From NCBI RefSeq assembly GCF_006546835.1, contig NZ_VICB01000008.1, positions 1-64,000 of the forward strand: a stretch of 64,000 nt of DNA, in the 5' to 3' direction. The notes under the pieces were generated by a model that saw nothing but the letters and a program-made list of their open reading frames with translations, had not been told where the DNA came from and made no database searches. This document shows, in pieces, positions 1-8,268 of the stretch; within the stretch, counting starts at the first letter, position 1; every line of letters starts with the position of its first letter. Source of the DNA: Actinomyces johnsonii. GTDB taxonomy: Bacteria > Actinomycetota > Actinomycetes > Actinomycetales > Actinomycetaceae. Both the position numbers and the translations under genes were made by a program.

Positions 1-225
1 ATCCTGGGCCCCAACCACCCCGACACCCTCACCTCACGCAACAACCTCGCCAACGCCTACCAGGCAGCCGGCAGGCTCGACGAAGCCATCACCCTGTATG
101 AGCAGACCCTCGAAGACCGCACCCACATCCTGGGACCCCACCACCCCGACACTCTCGCCTCCCTCAGCAACCTCGCCGAGGCCTATCGCGCCGCAGGAAG
201 AATCGAGGATGCGGAGAAACTCTTC
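1..225 (+). repeat. 126-bp tandem repeat encoding TPR units
   Basis: The DNA starting ATCCTGGG at position 1 recurs at position 127, giving a period of 126 bases (42 codons). Similarity is high over the first 60 bases of each unit and lower towards the gene end. The array clearly continues left of the window. This is the DNA side of the TPR array, and such arrays change length by recombination. Confidence 0.7.
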
Positions 226-297
226 GAGACGCTGTCGGGCTCAGAGGACGAGCAGGACAGCACCGAGGGCGCCCCGGACCAGAAGACAGGCGACTGA
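1..297 (+). CDS. TPR repeat protein, C-terminal end (5' truncated by window)
   Basis: Reading frame 1 is open from the first base to a TGA at 295-297, giving the last 98 residues of a larger protein. It holds two 42-residue tetratricopeptide units of the kinesin-light-chain type. Each starts ILGPxHPDTL and carries NLAxAYxAAGR, followed by an acidic tail. TPRs of this kind are protein-interaction scaffolds, and in actinobacteria they often form the C-terminal part of large NTPase or CHAT-type proteins. The N-terminal effector domain lies outside the window, so no specific function can be given. The gene ends 51 bases before sbcD on the same strand. Confidence 0.8.
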   Translation: MLGPNHPDTLTSRNNLANAYQAAGRLDEAITLYEQTLEDRTHILGPHHPDTLASLSNLAEAYRAAGRIEDAEKLFETLSGSEDEQDSTEGAPDQKTGD

Positions 298-348
298 CCG
301 CCACAAGCCGCCGTCATTGATGTCGGTGGGCTGTGAGACAGTGTCGGC

Positions 349-1674
349 ATGCGGATCCTCCACACCTCCGACTGGCACCTGGGGCGCACCTTCCACGGGC
401 GCGTGCTCGATGACGCGCACGCCGCCTTCGCCGACCACCTCGTCGAGCTCGTCAGCGCCGAAGCAGTCGATGCCGTGCTCGTCGCCGGGGACGTCTACGA
501 CCGCGCCGTCCCGCCCAACGACGCCGTCGCCCTCCTCGATGAGACCCTGTGCCGCCTGACCGAGCGCACCCGGGTGGTCCTGACCCCCGGCAACCACGAC
601 TCCGCCCGCCGCCTCGGCTTCGCCGCCGACCTCATGCGCGAGGGCCTCATCATCCGGGCCCGCACCGCCGGCCTCGACCGCGGCATCATCCTTCCCGACG
701 CCGACGGCAACGAAGCCGCCATCGTCCACGCCCTGCCCTACCTCGACCCCGACGCCGCTCGCGAGATCCTCCCGCTTCTGCTCGCCGAACGTCTCGGCGA
801 GGAGACCCCCGCGAAGCACGCAGCAGGGGAAGACCAGGCCGAGAGCGGGGACGCCTCCTCTCAGCCCGTTCAACCAGAGCGCCCACGCCTGCCCCGCTCC
901 CACGAGGCGGTCGTCTCCGCCGCCCTGCGCCTCGTGGCCGCGGACCTGGACCGCCTGCGCGCCGGCCGCACCCGGCGCCTGCCGAGCCTGCTCATGGCCC
1001 ACGCCTTCGTCGTCGGCGGCGAGGCGTGCGAGTCCGAGCGGGACATTCGCGTCGGCGGCGTCGACTCCGTGCCCTCCGGCGTCTTCACCACCCTGGGCGG
1101 CTCGCCCCTGGCCGAGCGCAGCGGCGGCCTGGACTACGTGGCCCTCGGCCACCTGCACCGGCCCCAGGAGCTCACCCGGCCCATCGGCCCGCGCCTGGTC
1201 TACTCCGGCTCACCCCTGCCCTTCTCCTTCGACGAGGCCGAAGGCGCCCGCAACTCGGCCACCAAGTCCTCCGTCCTGCTGGACCTGGACGCCGACGGCG
1301 TCACCGGGCTGGATCGCATCCCCACCCCGGTCCTGCACCAGGTGCGCACCCTGACCGGCACCATGCCCGAGCTCCTCTCCCCCGCCTTCGACGACGCCAC
1401 CGGCGCCTGGGTGCGCGTCATCCTCCAGGGCGAGCGGCCACCCGGCGCCCTGGCCACCCTCAAGGAGCGTTTCCCCAGCCTCCTGGCCTTCCAGCACGAG
1501 GCCCCCACGCGCACCGCCCGCGAGCGCATCGCCGTCACCGCCGCGGCCGACCCGCTGCGCATCACCGAGGACTTCTTCGACGACGTCTGCGGGCGCGCCC
1601 CGCAACCCTCCGAGCGCGGCGTCCTGCGCAGCGCCTACGAGTCAGCCCTGGCGGGCGCGAGGAGCGAGCGATGA
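349..1674 (+). CDS. sbcD: Exonuclease SbcD, Mre11-type nuclease subunit
   Basis: The 441-residue protein is the metallophosphoesterase subunit of the SbcCD (Mre11-Rad50-like) complex, which cuts hairpins and processes DNA ends in the cytoplasm. Visible metal-binding motifs are HTSDWHLG (D8, H10), AGDVYD (D48), GNHDS (N82, H83) and ALGHLH. The start is the ATG opening MRILHTSDWH, which matches the family N-terminus exactly, although no strong ribosome site precedes it. The end overlaps the next gene by ATGA, so SbcD and SbcC are translationally coupled. A family-typical C-terminal capping region follows the nuclease core. A hydrophilic stretch near residues 150-180 is probably a loop. Confidence 0.95.
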   Translation: MRILHTSDWHLGRTFHGRVLDDAHAAFADHLVELVSAEAVDAVLVAGDVYDRAVPPNDAVALLDETLCRLTERTRVVLTPGNHDSARRLGFAADLMREGLIIRARTAGLDRGIILPDADGNEAAIVHALPYLDPDAAREILPLLLAERLGEETPAKHAAGEDQAESGDASSQPVQPERPRLPRSHEAVVSAALRLVAADLDRLRAGRTRRLPSLLMAHAFVVGGEACESERDIRVGGVDSVPSGVFTTLGGSPLAERSGGLDYVALGHLHRPQELTRPIGPRLVYSGSPLPFSFDEAEGARNSATKSSVLLDLDADGVTGLDRIPTPVLHQVRTLTGTMPELLSPAFDDATGAWVRVILQGERPPGALATLKERFPSLLAFQHEAPTRTARERIAVTAAADPLRITEDFFDDVCGRAPQPSERGVLRSAYESALAGARSER

Positions 1675-4600
1675 GGATCCACTCCCTGACCATGACCGGT
1701 ATCGGCCCCTACGCGGGGCGGGAGCACATCGACTTCGACGCGGTGGGCGCCTCCGGCCGCTTCCTGCTCACCGGCCCCACGGGCTCGGGCAAGACCACCA
1801 TCATCGACGCGATCGTCTTCGCCCTCTACGGGGACGTGGCCGACTCGGCCGACTCCTCCAAGGAGCGCATCCGCTCCACCCTCGTGGGCCCGCACACCGA
1901 GAGCGTCATCGAGCTCGTCTTCTCAACCGGCGCCGGCGTCTACCGGGTGCGCCGCACCCCCACCTACGAGCGGGCCAAGCGGCGCGGGCAAGGCACCACC
2001 ACCCAGAACGGCACCGTCAAGCTCTGGCACCTGGCCGAGGTCGGCGGGGAGCCGCTCGATGAGCCCGTCACCCGCGTGGGCGACGCCGACGCGGAGATCA
2101 CGCGCGCCGTGGGCTTAAGCCGGGAGCAGTTCACGCAGACGGTCGTCCTGCCGCAGGGCAAGTTCGCCCGGTTCCTGCGCGCCGACTCCTCCGAGCGCCA
2201 GCACCTCCTCAAGGACGTCTTCGGCACCGGCATCTACGACGCCATCCAGGACGCCCTCATCCAGGCCTCCCGGGACGGGGCCCGGCGGGTCGAGCAGGCC
2301 GCAGCCGACCTGCGAGGGCAGGTCACCTCCCTGGGACGACACCCCCTCCTCACCGAGGCCCCCTCCCCCACTGATACCGCAGATGCCGACGAGGAGACCG
2401 ACGACGCCGATCAGGCGGTTCACTCGGAGGACTCTTCACCGGACAACTCGTCGCTGCAGGCCCCGTCCGGAGGGACCCAGGAGGCGCTGCCGCTGCCCAT
2501 GGAAGACGCCGACCGCGCAGAGCCTCAGGAGGCCGACGCCGGCCCGGCTCCAACGCCGGCCCAGGCCTTGGAGGCGGCGATGGCGGGCGCCACCCCGGAC
2601 CTGGTGGCTCTTCGCCGAGTCGGGGCCGAGGTGCTGGAGGCCTCGCGCGGCGGCGCCCGGCAGGCCGATGCTCGGGCCGAGACCGCGGGGAAGGCCCTCA
2701 CCCGAGCTCAGGCCGCCCGTGAGGAGGCCCAGAAGCTCCACGACCTCCTGGCGCGACGCCGGGCGCTGGTCGAGGAGACTCAGCGGTTGGCCGAGCGCGC
2801 CGAGCAGGACGCCGCCGACGCCGAGCGCCTCCGGGACGCCGAGCGCGCCGCCCGGGTGCGGCCGTACCTGACCGCCGAGCAGGCAGCCCGCGGCCGCGCC
2901 CAGCAGGCCGTCGCCGCTCTGGCCGCTCGCGCCGACCAGAGCGGGCTGGCCCACCTGGCCGAGCAGGCCGGAGTCACCAGTGCCGGCAGCGCGGAGGAGG
3001 CCACCGGCAGCGACACTGACAGTCATGGTGCCGCGGTGACGCCCGCCGCTCTCGTCGACCCTCTGGTCCGTGAAGCACAGCGCCAACTCGCCGCGCTCGA
3101 TGATGAACCGGGCGGCACCGAACCGGCAGTGGTCGCGCCGGAACCCGTAGAGCCGGGCATCCCCGCCATGCGAGACGACGACGGCGAGGCATCTGAGACG
3201 TCCGTGGCGGCCAACGTATCCAAAACGGCTCACGCCGAGGCATTGAGCACCCGCGGCCTCGACGACCTGGCGCACCACTGCCGTCGCGAGCACGGGCAGC
3301 TCGAAGCCCTCGTCGACCTCGAGGCCGGCCTCCCCGAGCGCGAAAGCGCCTTGCAGCAGAGGGAGGCGGAGCTGCAGCGCGCCGCAACCCAGCTGGAGCA
3401 GCGCGCGGAGAAGCTCGCCGAGCGCCCCGCGCAGCGCACCGCCCTAGTGGAGAAGCTGGAGGCGGCGCAGGCAGCCCGCGAGCGCCTGGACGGCCTTCAG
3501 GACCGCCGTGCCCGGGCCGAGGAGCGCCACCGCGCCGCCCTCGCCGTCGAGCAGCTCAGCGCCCAATTGACCCAGCAGGACGCTGCCTGCACTCAGGCGG
3601 CAACGCTTGCGCGGGAGGCGACCGAACGAGTTCGCGCCACCCGCCTGGCCTGGATCTCCGGGACCGCCGGAGCGCTGGCCGGCGAGCTCACCGAGGGCGA
3701 GCCCTGCCCCGTGTGCGGCTCACCCACGCACCCCTCCCCCGCCTCCGCAGACGCCGAGGGCGCCACCCGCCAACAGGTCGAGGCCACCGAGGAGCACCAA
3801 CGGCAGGCCGACGAGGCGCTCAGCGGAGCCGTCCGGGAGCGAGACACCTGTGCCACCCGGCTTCAGGAGGCCCAGCGCACCAGTGACGGCATGGACGCCC
3901 CCGCCGCCAAGACCGCGCTGGAAGCGGCCACCACCGCCCTGACCACGGCTCAGGCCGCAGCCGACGGCGTCGACGAGCTGGTCGAGCGGCTCGAGGCCTT
4001 CGATGCCGACTCCGAGCAGGAGCGCACCGCACTCGATGCCGCCCGCTCGGCCCAGGAATCGACACGCAGCCGTCTGGAGGCCGAGCGCGAGACCCTGGCC
4101 CAGGACCAGCAGCACTGCCTCGAGGCGCGCGGGTCCTGGCCGAGCGTCACCGCCCGCGCCGCCGCGCTCCTCGTGCGAGCCAAGGAGGCCGAGGACGCCT
4201 CCGAGGACGTCGACACTGCCCACACCGCCCTGGCCCAGGCCCGCAGTGCCCTGGCCGACCTAGCCGCGGCGCTGGAGGAGGAGGGTTTCACCAGCGCGGC
4301 TCAGGCAACGGCGGCCCTCATGGAGCGCGGCGCTGTCGAGGCCCTGTCTACAACCGTGCGCGCCGCGACCACCGCCCGGGAGCGGGTCCGTATGGGGCTG
4401 GAGGACCCGGAGATCGCCGCCTTGAGCGGCCAGGAGGAGGACCACCTCGAGGATGCCGCCGCTGAGCTCGCCCGGGCGGACGCCGCCGCGAGGCAGGCCG
4501 CCTCCCTCCAGGCACGCACCGCCGAGTCCCACGAGCATCTGCGCCGGGCCGTTGACGGCGTTGAGCAGGCGGCCACCGCCTATGAGGAGGCGGCCGGCTC

Positions 4601-5150
4601 CAGTGCCGACCTCATCCGGGTGGCGAACCTCGCCCGCGGGGAGAACGAGGCCGGCACGCCCCTGGCCACCTGGGTGCTGCAAGCCCGCTTCGAGGAGGTC
4701 CTCGTCTTCGCCAACGAGCGCCTGTCCCAGATGTCCTCCGGACGCTACGAGCTCATCCGCGTCGCCGAGGAGACCAGCCGGTACAGGCGCCGCAAAGGGC
4801 TGGGCCTGGCCGTCGTCGACCACCTCGGTCACGAGCGCACCCGCGACCCCCGGACCCTCTCGGGCGGGGAGACCTTCTACGTCTCCTTGTCACTAGCACT
4901 CGCCCTGGCCGACGTCGTCTCGGCCGAGTCCGGGGGCGTGAGCCTAGAAACCCTCTTCATCGACGAGGGCTTCGGCACCCTGGACGCCGACACCCTCCAG
5001 GCGGTCATGGCCCAGATCGACCACCTGCGCGCCGGCGGGCGCACCGTCGGCATCGTCTCCCACGTGGCCGAGCTACGCGACCAGATCGCCGAACACATCG
5101 CAGTGCGGCGCGTCGCCTCAGGCGGATCCACCCTGAAGGTGACCGCCTGA
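1671..5150 (+). CDS. sbcC: Exonuclease SbcC, Rad50-type SMC-like ATPase
   Basis: The 1159-residue protein is the ATPase partner of SbcD. The Walker A motif GPTGSGKT is at residues 35-42. The zinc hook CPVCG is at 679-683, in the middle of two long coiled-coil arms. The ABC signature LSGGE is at 1063-1067 and the Walker B motif LFIDEG at 1095-1100. The start is the ATG overlapping the sbcD stop. The frame is open far upstream, but that part is only a shadow of sbcD. At roughly residues 224-290 and 434-525 there are acidic, Pro/Ser/Thr-rich low-complexity stretches that interrupt the first coiled-coil arm. They make the protein longer than the roughly 1000-1050 residues usual for the family. 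Confidence 0.95.
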   Translation: MRIHSLTMTGIGPYAGREHIDFDAVGASGRFLLTGPTGSGKTTIIDAIVFALYGDVADSADSSKERIRSTLVGPHTESVIELVFSTGAGVYRVRRTPTYERAKRRGQGTTTQNGTVKLWHLAEVGGEPLDEPVTRVGDADAEITRAVGLSREQFTQTVVLPQGKFARFLRADSSERQHLLKDVFGTGIYDAIQDALIQASRDGARRVEQAAADLRGQVTSLGRHPLLTEAPSPTDTADADEETDDADQAVHSEDSSPDNSSLQAPSGGTQEALPLPMEDADRAEPQEADAGPAPTPAQALEAAMAGATPDLVALRRVGAEVLEASRGGARQADARAETAGKALTRAQAAREEAQKLHDLLARRRALVEETQRLAERAEQDAADAERLRDAERAARVRPYLTAEQAARGRAQQAVAALAARADQSGLAHLAEQAGVTSAGSAEEATGSDTDSHGAAVTPAALVDPLVREAQRQLAALDDEPGGTEPAVVAPEPVEPGIPAMRDDDGEASETSVAANVSKTAHAEALSTRGLDDLAHHCRREHGQLEALVDLEAGLPERESALQQREAELQRAATQLEQRAEKLAERPAQRTALVEKLEAAQAARERLDGLQDRRARAEERHRAALAVEQLSAQLTQQDAACTQAATLAREATERVRATRLAWISGTAGALAGELTEGEPCPVCGSPTHPSPASADAEGATRQQVEATEEHQRQADEALSGAVRERDTCATRLQEAQRTSDGMDAPAAKTALEAATTALTTAQAAADGVDELVERLEAFDADSEQERTALDAARSAQESTRSRLEAERETLAQDQQHCLEARGSWPSVTARAAALLVRAKEAEDASEDVDTAHTALAQARSALADLAAALEEEGFTSAAQATAALMERGAVEALSTTVRAATTARERVRMGLEDPEIAALSGQEEDHLEDAAAELARADAAARQAASLQARTAESHEHLRRAVDGVEQAATAYEEAAGSSADLIRVANLARGENEAGTPLATWVLQARFEEVLVFANERLSQMSSGRYELIRVAEETSRYRRRKGLGLAVVDHLGHERTRDPRTLSGGETFYVSLSLALALADVVSAESGGVSLETLFIDEGFGTLDADTLQAVMAQIDHLRAGGRTVGIVSHVAELRDQIAEHIAVRRVASGGSTLKVTA

Positions 5151-5177
5151 GGCGACGCGCCGCGAATACGTCCTCCT

Positions 5178-5209
5178 GGCCGGTGCCGCCCCAGCGGCCA
5201 GCACCGGCC
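5178..5209. terminator. Hairpin between convergent sbcC and membrane-protein gene
   Basis: GGCCGGTGC at 5178-5186 pairs perfectly with GCACCGGCC at 5201-5209. The hairpin sits in the 66-base gap between the sbcC stop and the stop of the convergent minus-strand gene. There is no T-tract, so factor-independent termination is uncertain. Confidence 0.45.
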
Positions 5210-5216
5210 TGCCGTC

Positions 5217-6740
5217 CTAGTAGACGCCGCCGGAGGACTCAATCTTGATGGTGGGCTCCTCAGAGTCCTTCGACCACTCGACCTTCCCGGAGAACTTGAA
5301 CTTCGCCTTCCGGGAAGTGGGGTTCTTCTCGAAGGTCGACGGCTTGGGCGTCCCGGAGATATTGATCTCGTCGGAATCGAAGGACATGCTCTCACTATCC
5401 TTGGAGAACTCCACCTTCGTGGCGTCCTTGTCAACGGACATCGACGCCATGCTCTCGGAAGTCTCGTAGGGACACGGCTTATCCTCATTGTTAGGAACCG
5501 TCGTGCAGGTCTTCGTCTGCTCCTTGACCTTCTCCAGAGCTTTCTTGCTCAGCTCGTCGGTGGGCTTGGCTTTCACCCGCATATCCTGGTCTGGCGACTT
5601 CGAGATCCCGCGACTGCCGTCATCCGCAGGCGTGGTGACAGTGAACGACGTGTCCTGGAGCTCCAGGTACTTGCCCATGGAGTCCGGCGCCGCCAACGGG
5701 TAGGTGGCCGGGTAGACGTACTGCGACTTCACCTCCTCCTTCGACGTCGTCGAATCCTCCGTGTCAGGCAGATCGAGCGTGGTGCCACCCACCTTGAGCG
5801 AGGAGAGCGGCTTGGCGCTGAAGTGGACGAGCATAACCAGTGCGTTGTTCACCTTCCAGCTCTCCAACCCGAAGGATCCGGAGCTCTTCGTTGCATTGAA
5901 GGTGTAGGTGAAGGCCTTGCCGTCCAGAGACAGCTGGGCCCGGACCGTCGCCGCGTCACCGGAGATCGTGGGCTCGTCGATCTTGGTGACCTTGATCCTC
6001 GACTTGGCGGCACCCAGGGCCTCATCGGTCAGCAGCTTGCGCTGGTCGTTGGGCACGCCGGGGTCCACCATCTTGGTGGCCTCGGTCGCCTTCCCCTCCG
6101 ACAGGAGCGAAAGATAGCTCTCGACCACCTTGTCCGGGCTGCGCATGCCGTTGACGAGGTTGAGAGCCACGACGCCCGCAACCACCAGCGCCACCACGAC
6201 GCCCCCCGCGATCACAACCCGGGTGACCTTGCGACGGGAGGCCGCATCCATCGGGGCGGGCTCGGGCAGGGCGCCCGCCGCTGCCGCCGGGGCTGCGCCG
6301 TCGGCAGCGGGGGCCGGGGCCTGGGAGGCGGGCGTGGTCTCCACCCACTGGCCGGTGTCCGCGTCCATCGAGAAGACAGCGCCGGTGGCCGTGTCCGTGG
6401 CGATACTGCCCCCCGTGACCGGGTCGGTGCCGTAGACCCACTGCTGGGCCGACGTCGTCCCCGGCTGGCTGCCCGAGGTGCCGGCCAGCCAGGCCGCGCT
6501 GGCCTTCTTCCCTGCGACCAGCGGCAGCGCCGCGGGGAAAGCGGAGTAGAGCCACATGGGCAGGAACTCCGCCAAGCCCGAGATGAGCACCACCACGATC
6601 CCAAACGCGATGAAGGTCAAGACGTTCGGCTGAATACCGAGGTAGAGCTCGCGTGCGGCCTCGGTGCTCGAGGAACGTAGCGGCGTGTCAGTGCCGGAGA
6701 ACCGGAGCGGGAGCGGGCCGTAGAAGACGATCGCACCCAC
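5217..6740 (-). CDS. C-terminal part of frameshifted polytopic membrane protein with NTF2/DUF4878-like domain
   Basis: This frame continues the protein that begins at 8116 on the same strand. Up to about 6738 the translation makes sense in the other frame, and from there it makes sense only in this one. It holds the last transmembrane segments (ending LISGLAEFLPMWLYSAF) and a stretch resembling WG-type repeats (VYGTDPVTGG, DADTGQW). After a Pro/Ala linker comes another transmembrane helix (VVIAGGVVVALVVAGVV), then SPDKVVESYLSLLSEGKA, typical of DUF4878/NTF2-like domains, and a Ser/Lys-rich region. A GTG at 6738-6740 could start an independent 507-residue product. No biochemical role is known. 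Confidence 0.7.
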   Translation of the reverse strand: MGAIVFYGPLPLRFSGTDTPLRSSSTEAARELYLGIQPNVLTFIAFGIVVVLISGLAEFLPMWLYSAFPAALPLVAGKKASAAWLAGTSGSQPGTTSAQQWVYGTDPVTGGSIATDTATGAVFSMDADTGQWVETTPASQAPAPAADGAAPAAAAGALPEPAPMDAASRRKVTRVVIAGGVVVALVVAGVVALNLVNGMRSPDKVVESYLSLLSEGKATEATKMVDPGVPNDQRKLLTDEALGAAKSRIKVTKIDEPTISGDAATVRAQLSLDGKAFTYTFNATKSSGSFGLESWKVNNALVMLVHFSAKPLSSLKVGGTTLDLPDTEDSTTSKEEVKSQYVYPATYPLAAPDSMGKYLELQDTSFTVTTPADDGSRGISKSPDQDMRVKAKPTDELSKKALEKVKEQTKTCTTVPNNEDKPCPYETSESMASMSVDKDATKVEFSKDSESMSFDSDEINISGTPKPSTFEKNPTSRKAKFKFSGKVEWSKDSEEPTIKIESSGGVY

Positions 6741-8116
6741 AGGGCCACGAGTGGAAGCTGCCAGATCCGCTGCCCCTGGGGCTGCCCGGTGCGGGCACGG
6801 CTGACGCCCACGCGCACCGCCGCCGCCGCGATGACGATGATCATGGCCACGAACAGCAGGATCGACCAGCTGCCGAGCCAGGCCCAGGCATAGGCATCGC
6901 CTTTCTGCTGGCTGCTCAGGGACGGCATGACGGTGGCCAGTTCCATGGCCCGATCGGTGTCCGAGGTCATACCGCCCAGGGAGCCCAGACCGAGAGCGGC
7001 GAGCACCAGGTTCGGCAGGAAGACCGGCAGCAGGAGGATCGAGGCGAAGCCCCACCCGCGACTCAGGGCCACCCCGATGTAGGCGATGATGACGAAGATC
7101 CCGAGGACGACGCCGATCGCCACGCCCAGTGCGCCCAGCTCGCGGCCGACCTGCACCACCGGGCTCGGCATCCGCTCGAGCAGCTGCCCCTTGCTGCGGG
7201 CTATCACCAGAGCGACGAAGACCACGACGGTCACCAGGAGGATCGTCATAAGGGGCGAGGAGGAGACCGAAACATTCGACAGCCCCATCATCTTGGTACT
7301 CAAGGAGAAGGGAGCCGTGACCAGGCAGGCCAACAGCGCCACGGCGAAGGCCTCCGCCCCGGCTCGCGCCAGCATCGGCACGAGCGGCGCCGCAGATCCA
7401 TCGACCGAGGCCCGGCGGCGCGCCAGCCAGTACACCCCGATCCCGGCGGCGGTCAGCGCCCCCATGGGGAGAATGCCAAAGGTCAGCACCACGGTCTCGT
7501 AAGAGGTCGACCCGGTCAGGACGAACTGCCCGCCCAGGCTCCAGCCCATGAGCAGGGGCAACGTGGAGAAAGTCGTCGGGAAGGTGTCCGACGTATCCAT
7601 AGTCGTCATCGCCACGAGTGTCAGGATCGCGCTGACTGCCGCCGAACCGAGCACAACCGCGAGCGTCAGGGCGGTGGAGGTCAGGCCCGGGGCGGCGAAC
7701 CAGGCGGTGAAAGTCTGCCCCATCGCCGAGGACGGCGCAGCCTGAGCGGCACCCGCCTGCATCTGGGGCGCCGACGCCGTAGGCGGCGCCATTCCCGCAG
7801 CCTGCGGGGCGGGCCCGACTTCGGGCGCCGGAACGGTGGCGGCTGCGGGGGAGGGCGGCGCAGGCGCAGGCTGCGGCGCCGGCGCGGGAGCAGGCTCCGG
7901 CTGCGGCGCAGGAGCAGCAACAGGCGTTTCCGGAGCACCGGCCCCCGGCGGGGGCGGCACCGGGATCGCGGGGAAGCTGCCGGTCTCAGGACCCGATGTC
8001 ATCGGGGGCGGGGGAACAGGTGCGCCCTCGGAGGCCGATGGTGCACCGGCTTCCCCCGGGGCCTGGGCACCACCGGTGCCGAGGGAGGGATCAGGTGGAA
8101 AACTGTTGTTAGACAC
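6617..8116 (-). CDS. N-terminal part of frameshifted polytopic membrane protein
   Basis: A GTG start at 8116 follows a GAAGG-like ribosome site. Residues 1-130 are Pro/Ala-rich and disordered, with PAPQPEPAPAPAP-type repeats. About six hydrophobic helices then follow to residue 460. After W460 the frame yields an Arg/Ser-rich 39-residue tail and a stop, while the neighbouring frame carries on the interrupted helix (LVALWV joined to GAIVFYG). One missing G in the GGG run at 6736-6738 would restore a single protein of about 966 residues ending at 5217. Function is unknown. The protein has the look of a lineage-specific Actinomyces membrane protein. Whether the break is real or a sequencing error cannot be decided here. 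Confidence 0.75.
   Translation of the reverse strand: MSNNSFPPDPSLGTGGAQAPGEAGAPSASEGAPVPPPPMTSGPETGSFPAIPVPPPPGAGAPETPVAAPAPQPEPAPAPAPQPAPAPPSPAAATVPAPEVGPAPQAAGMAPPTASAPQMQAGAAQAAPSSAMGQTFTAWFAAPGLTSTALTLAVVLGSAAVSAILTLVAMTTMDTSDTFPTTFSTLPLLMGWSLGGQFVLTGSTSYETVVLTFGILPMGALTAAGIGVYWLARRRASVDGSAAPLVPMLARAGAEAFAVALLACLVTAPFSLSTKMMGLSNVSVSSSPLMTILLVTVVVFVALVIARSKGQLLERMPSPVVQVGRELGALGVAIGVVLGIFVIIAYIGVALSRGWGFASILLLPVFLPNLVLAALGLGSLGGMTSDTDRAMELATVMPSLSSQQKGDAYAWAWLGSWSILLFVAMIIVIAAAAVRVGVSRARTGQPQGQRIWQLPLVALWVRSSSTARSRSGSPALTRRYVPRAPRPHASSTSVFSRTS
6736..6738 (-). other. Apparent one-base deletion (frameshift) in a G-run
   Basis: On the coding strand the sequence reads CTGTGGGTGCGATC. Insertion of one G, giving CTG TGG GGT GCG ATC, joins the two halves of the membrane protein in the middle of a transmembrane helix without loss. 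The site is a homopolymer, which is the usual place for sequencing errors and for real indels. Confidence 0.7.
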
Positions 8117-8125
8117 AGGGCTGCC

Positions 8126-8142
8126 TTCGATAGGGAATCGAA
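8126..8142. promoter_or_regulatory. Inverted repeat in the leader of the membrane-protein gene
   Basis: TTCGAT at 8126-8131 and ATCGAA at 8137-8142 form a 6-bp inverted repeat with a 5-base spacer. It lies between a TATCCT -10-like hexamer on the minus strand (8149 to 8144) and the GTG start at 8116. A third ATCGAA lies at 8160-8165. This could be an operator, but the evidence is only positional. Confidence 0.3.
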
Positions 8143-8268
8143 CAGGATAGTTCTACCCCATCGAAACTAGCCGCACACCTGTTTCATGACCTGGTCTTAA
8201 CATCCGATCGTTCGGAGCACCGCAACGAGCAGATCGCCGGCGGGATGCTGCGGCGCCCCTTGAGCGGT

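Noticed and set aside
6730-6745. Programmed -1 frameshift in the membrane-protein gene
   Set aside because: The site lacks a standard X XXY YYZ heptamer and no downstream pseudoknot could be identified, so a base deletion or sequencing error is the simpler reading.
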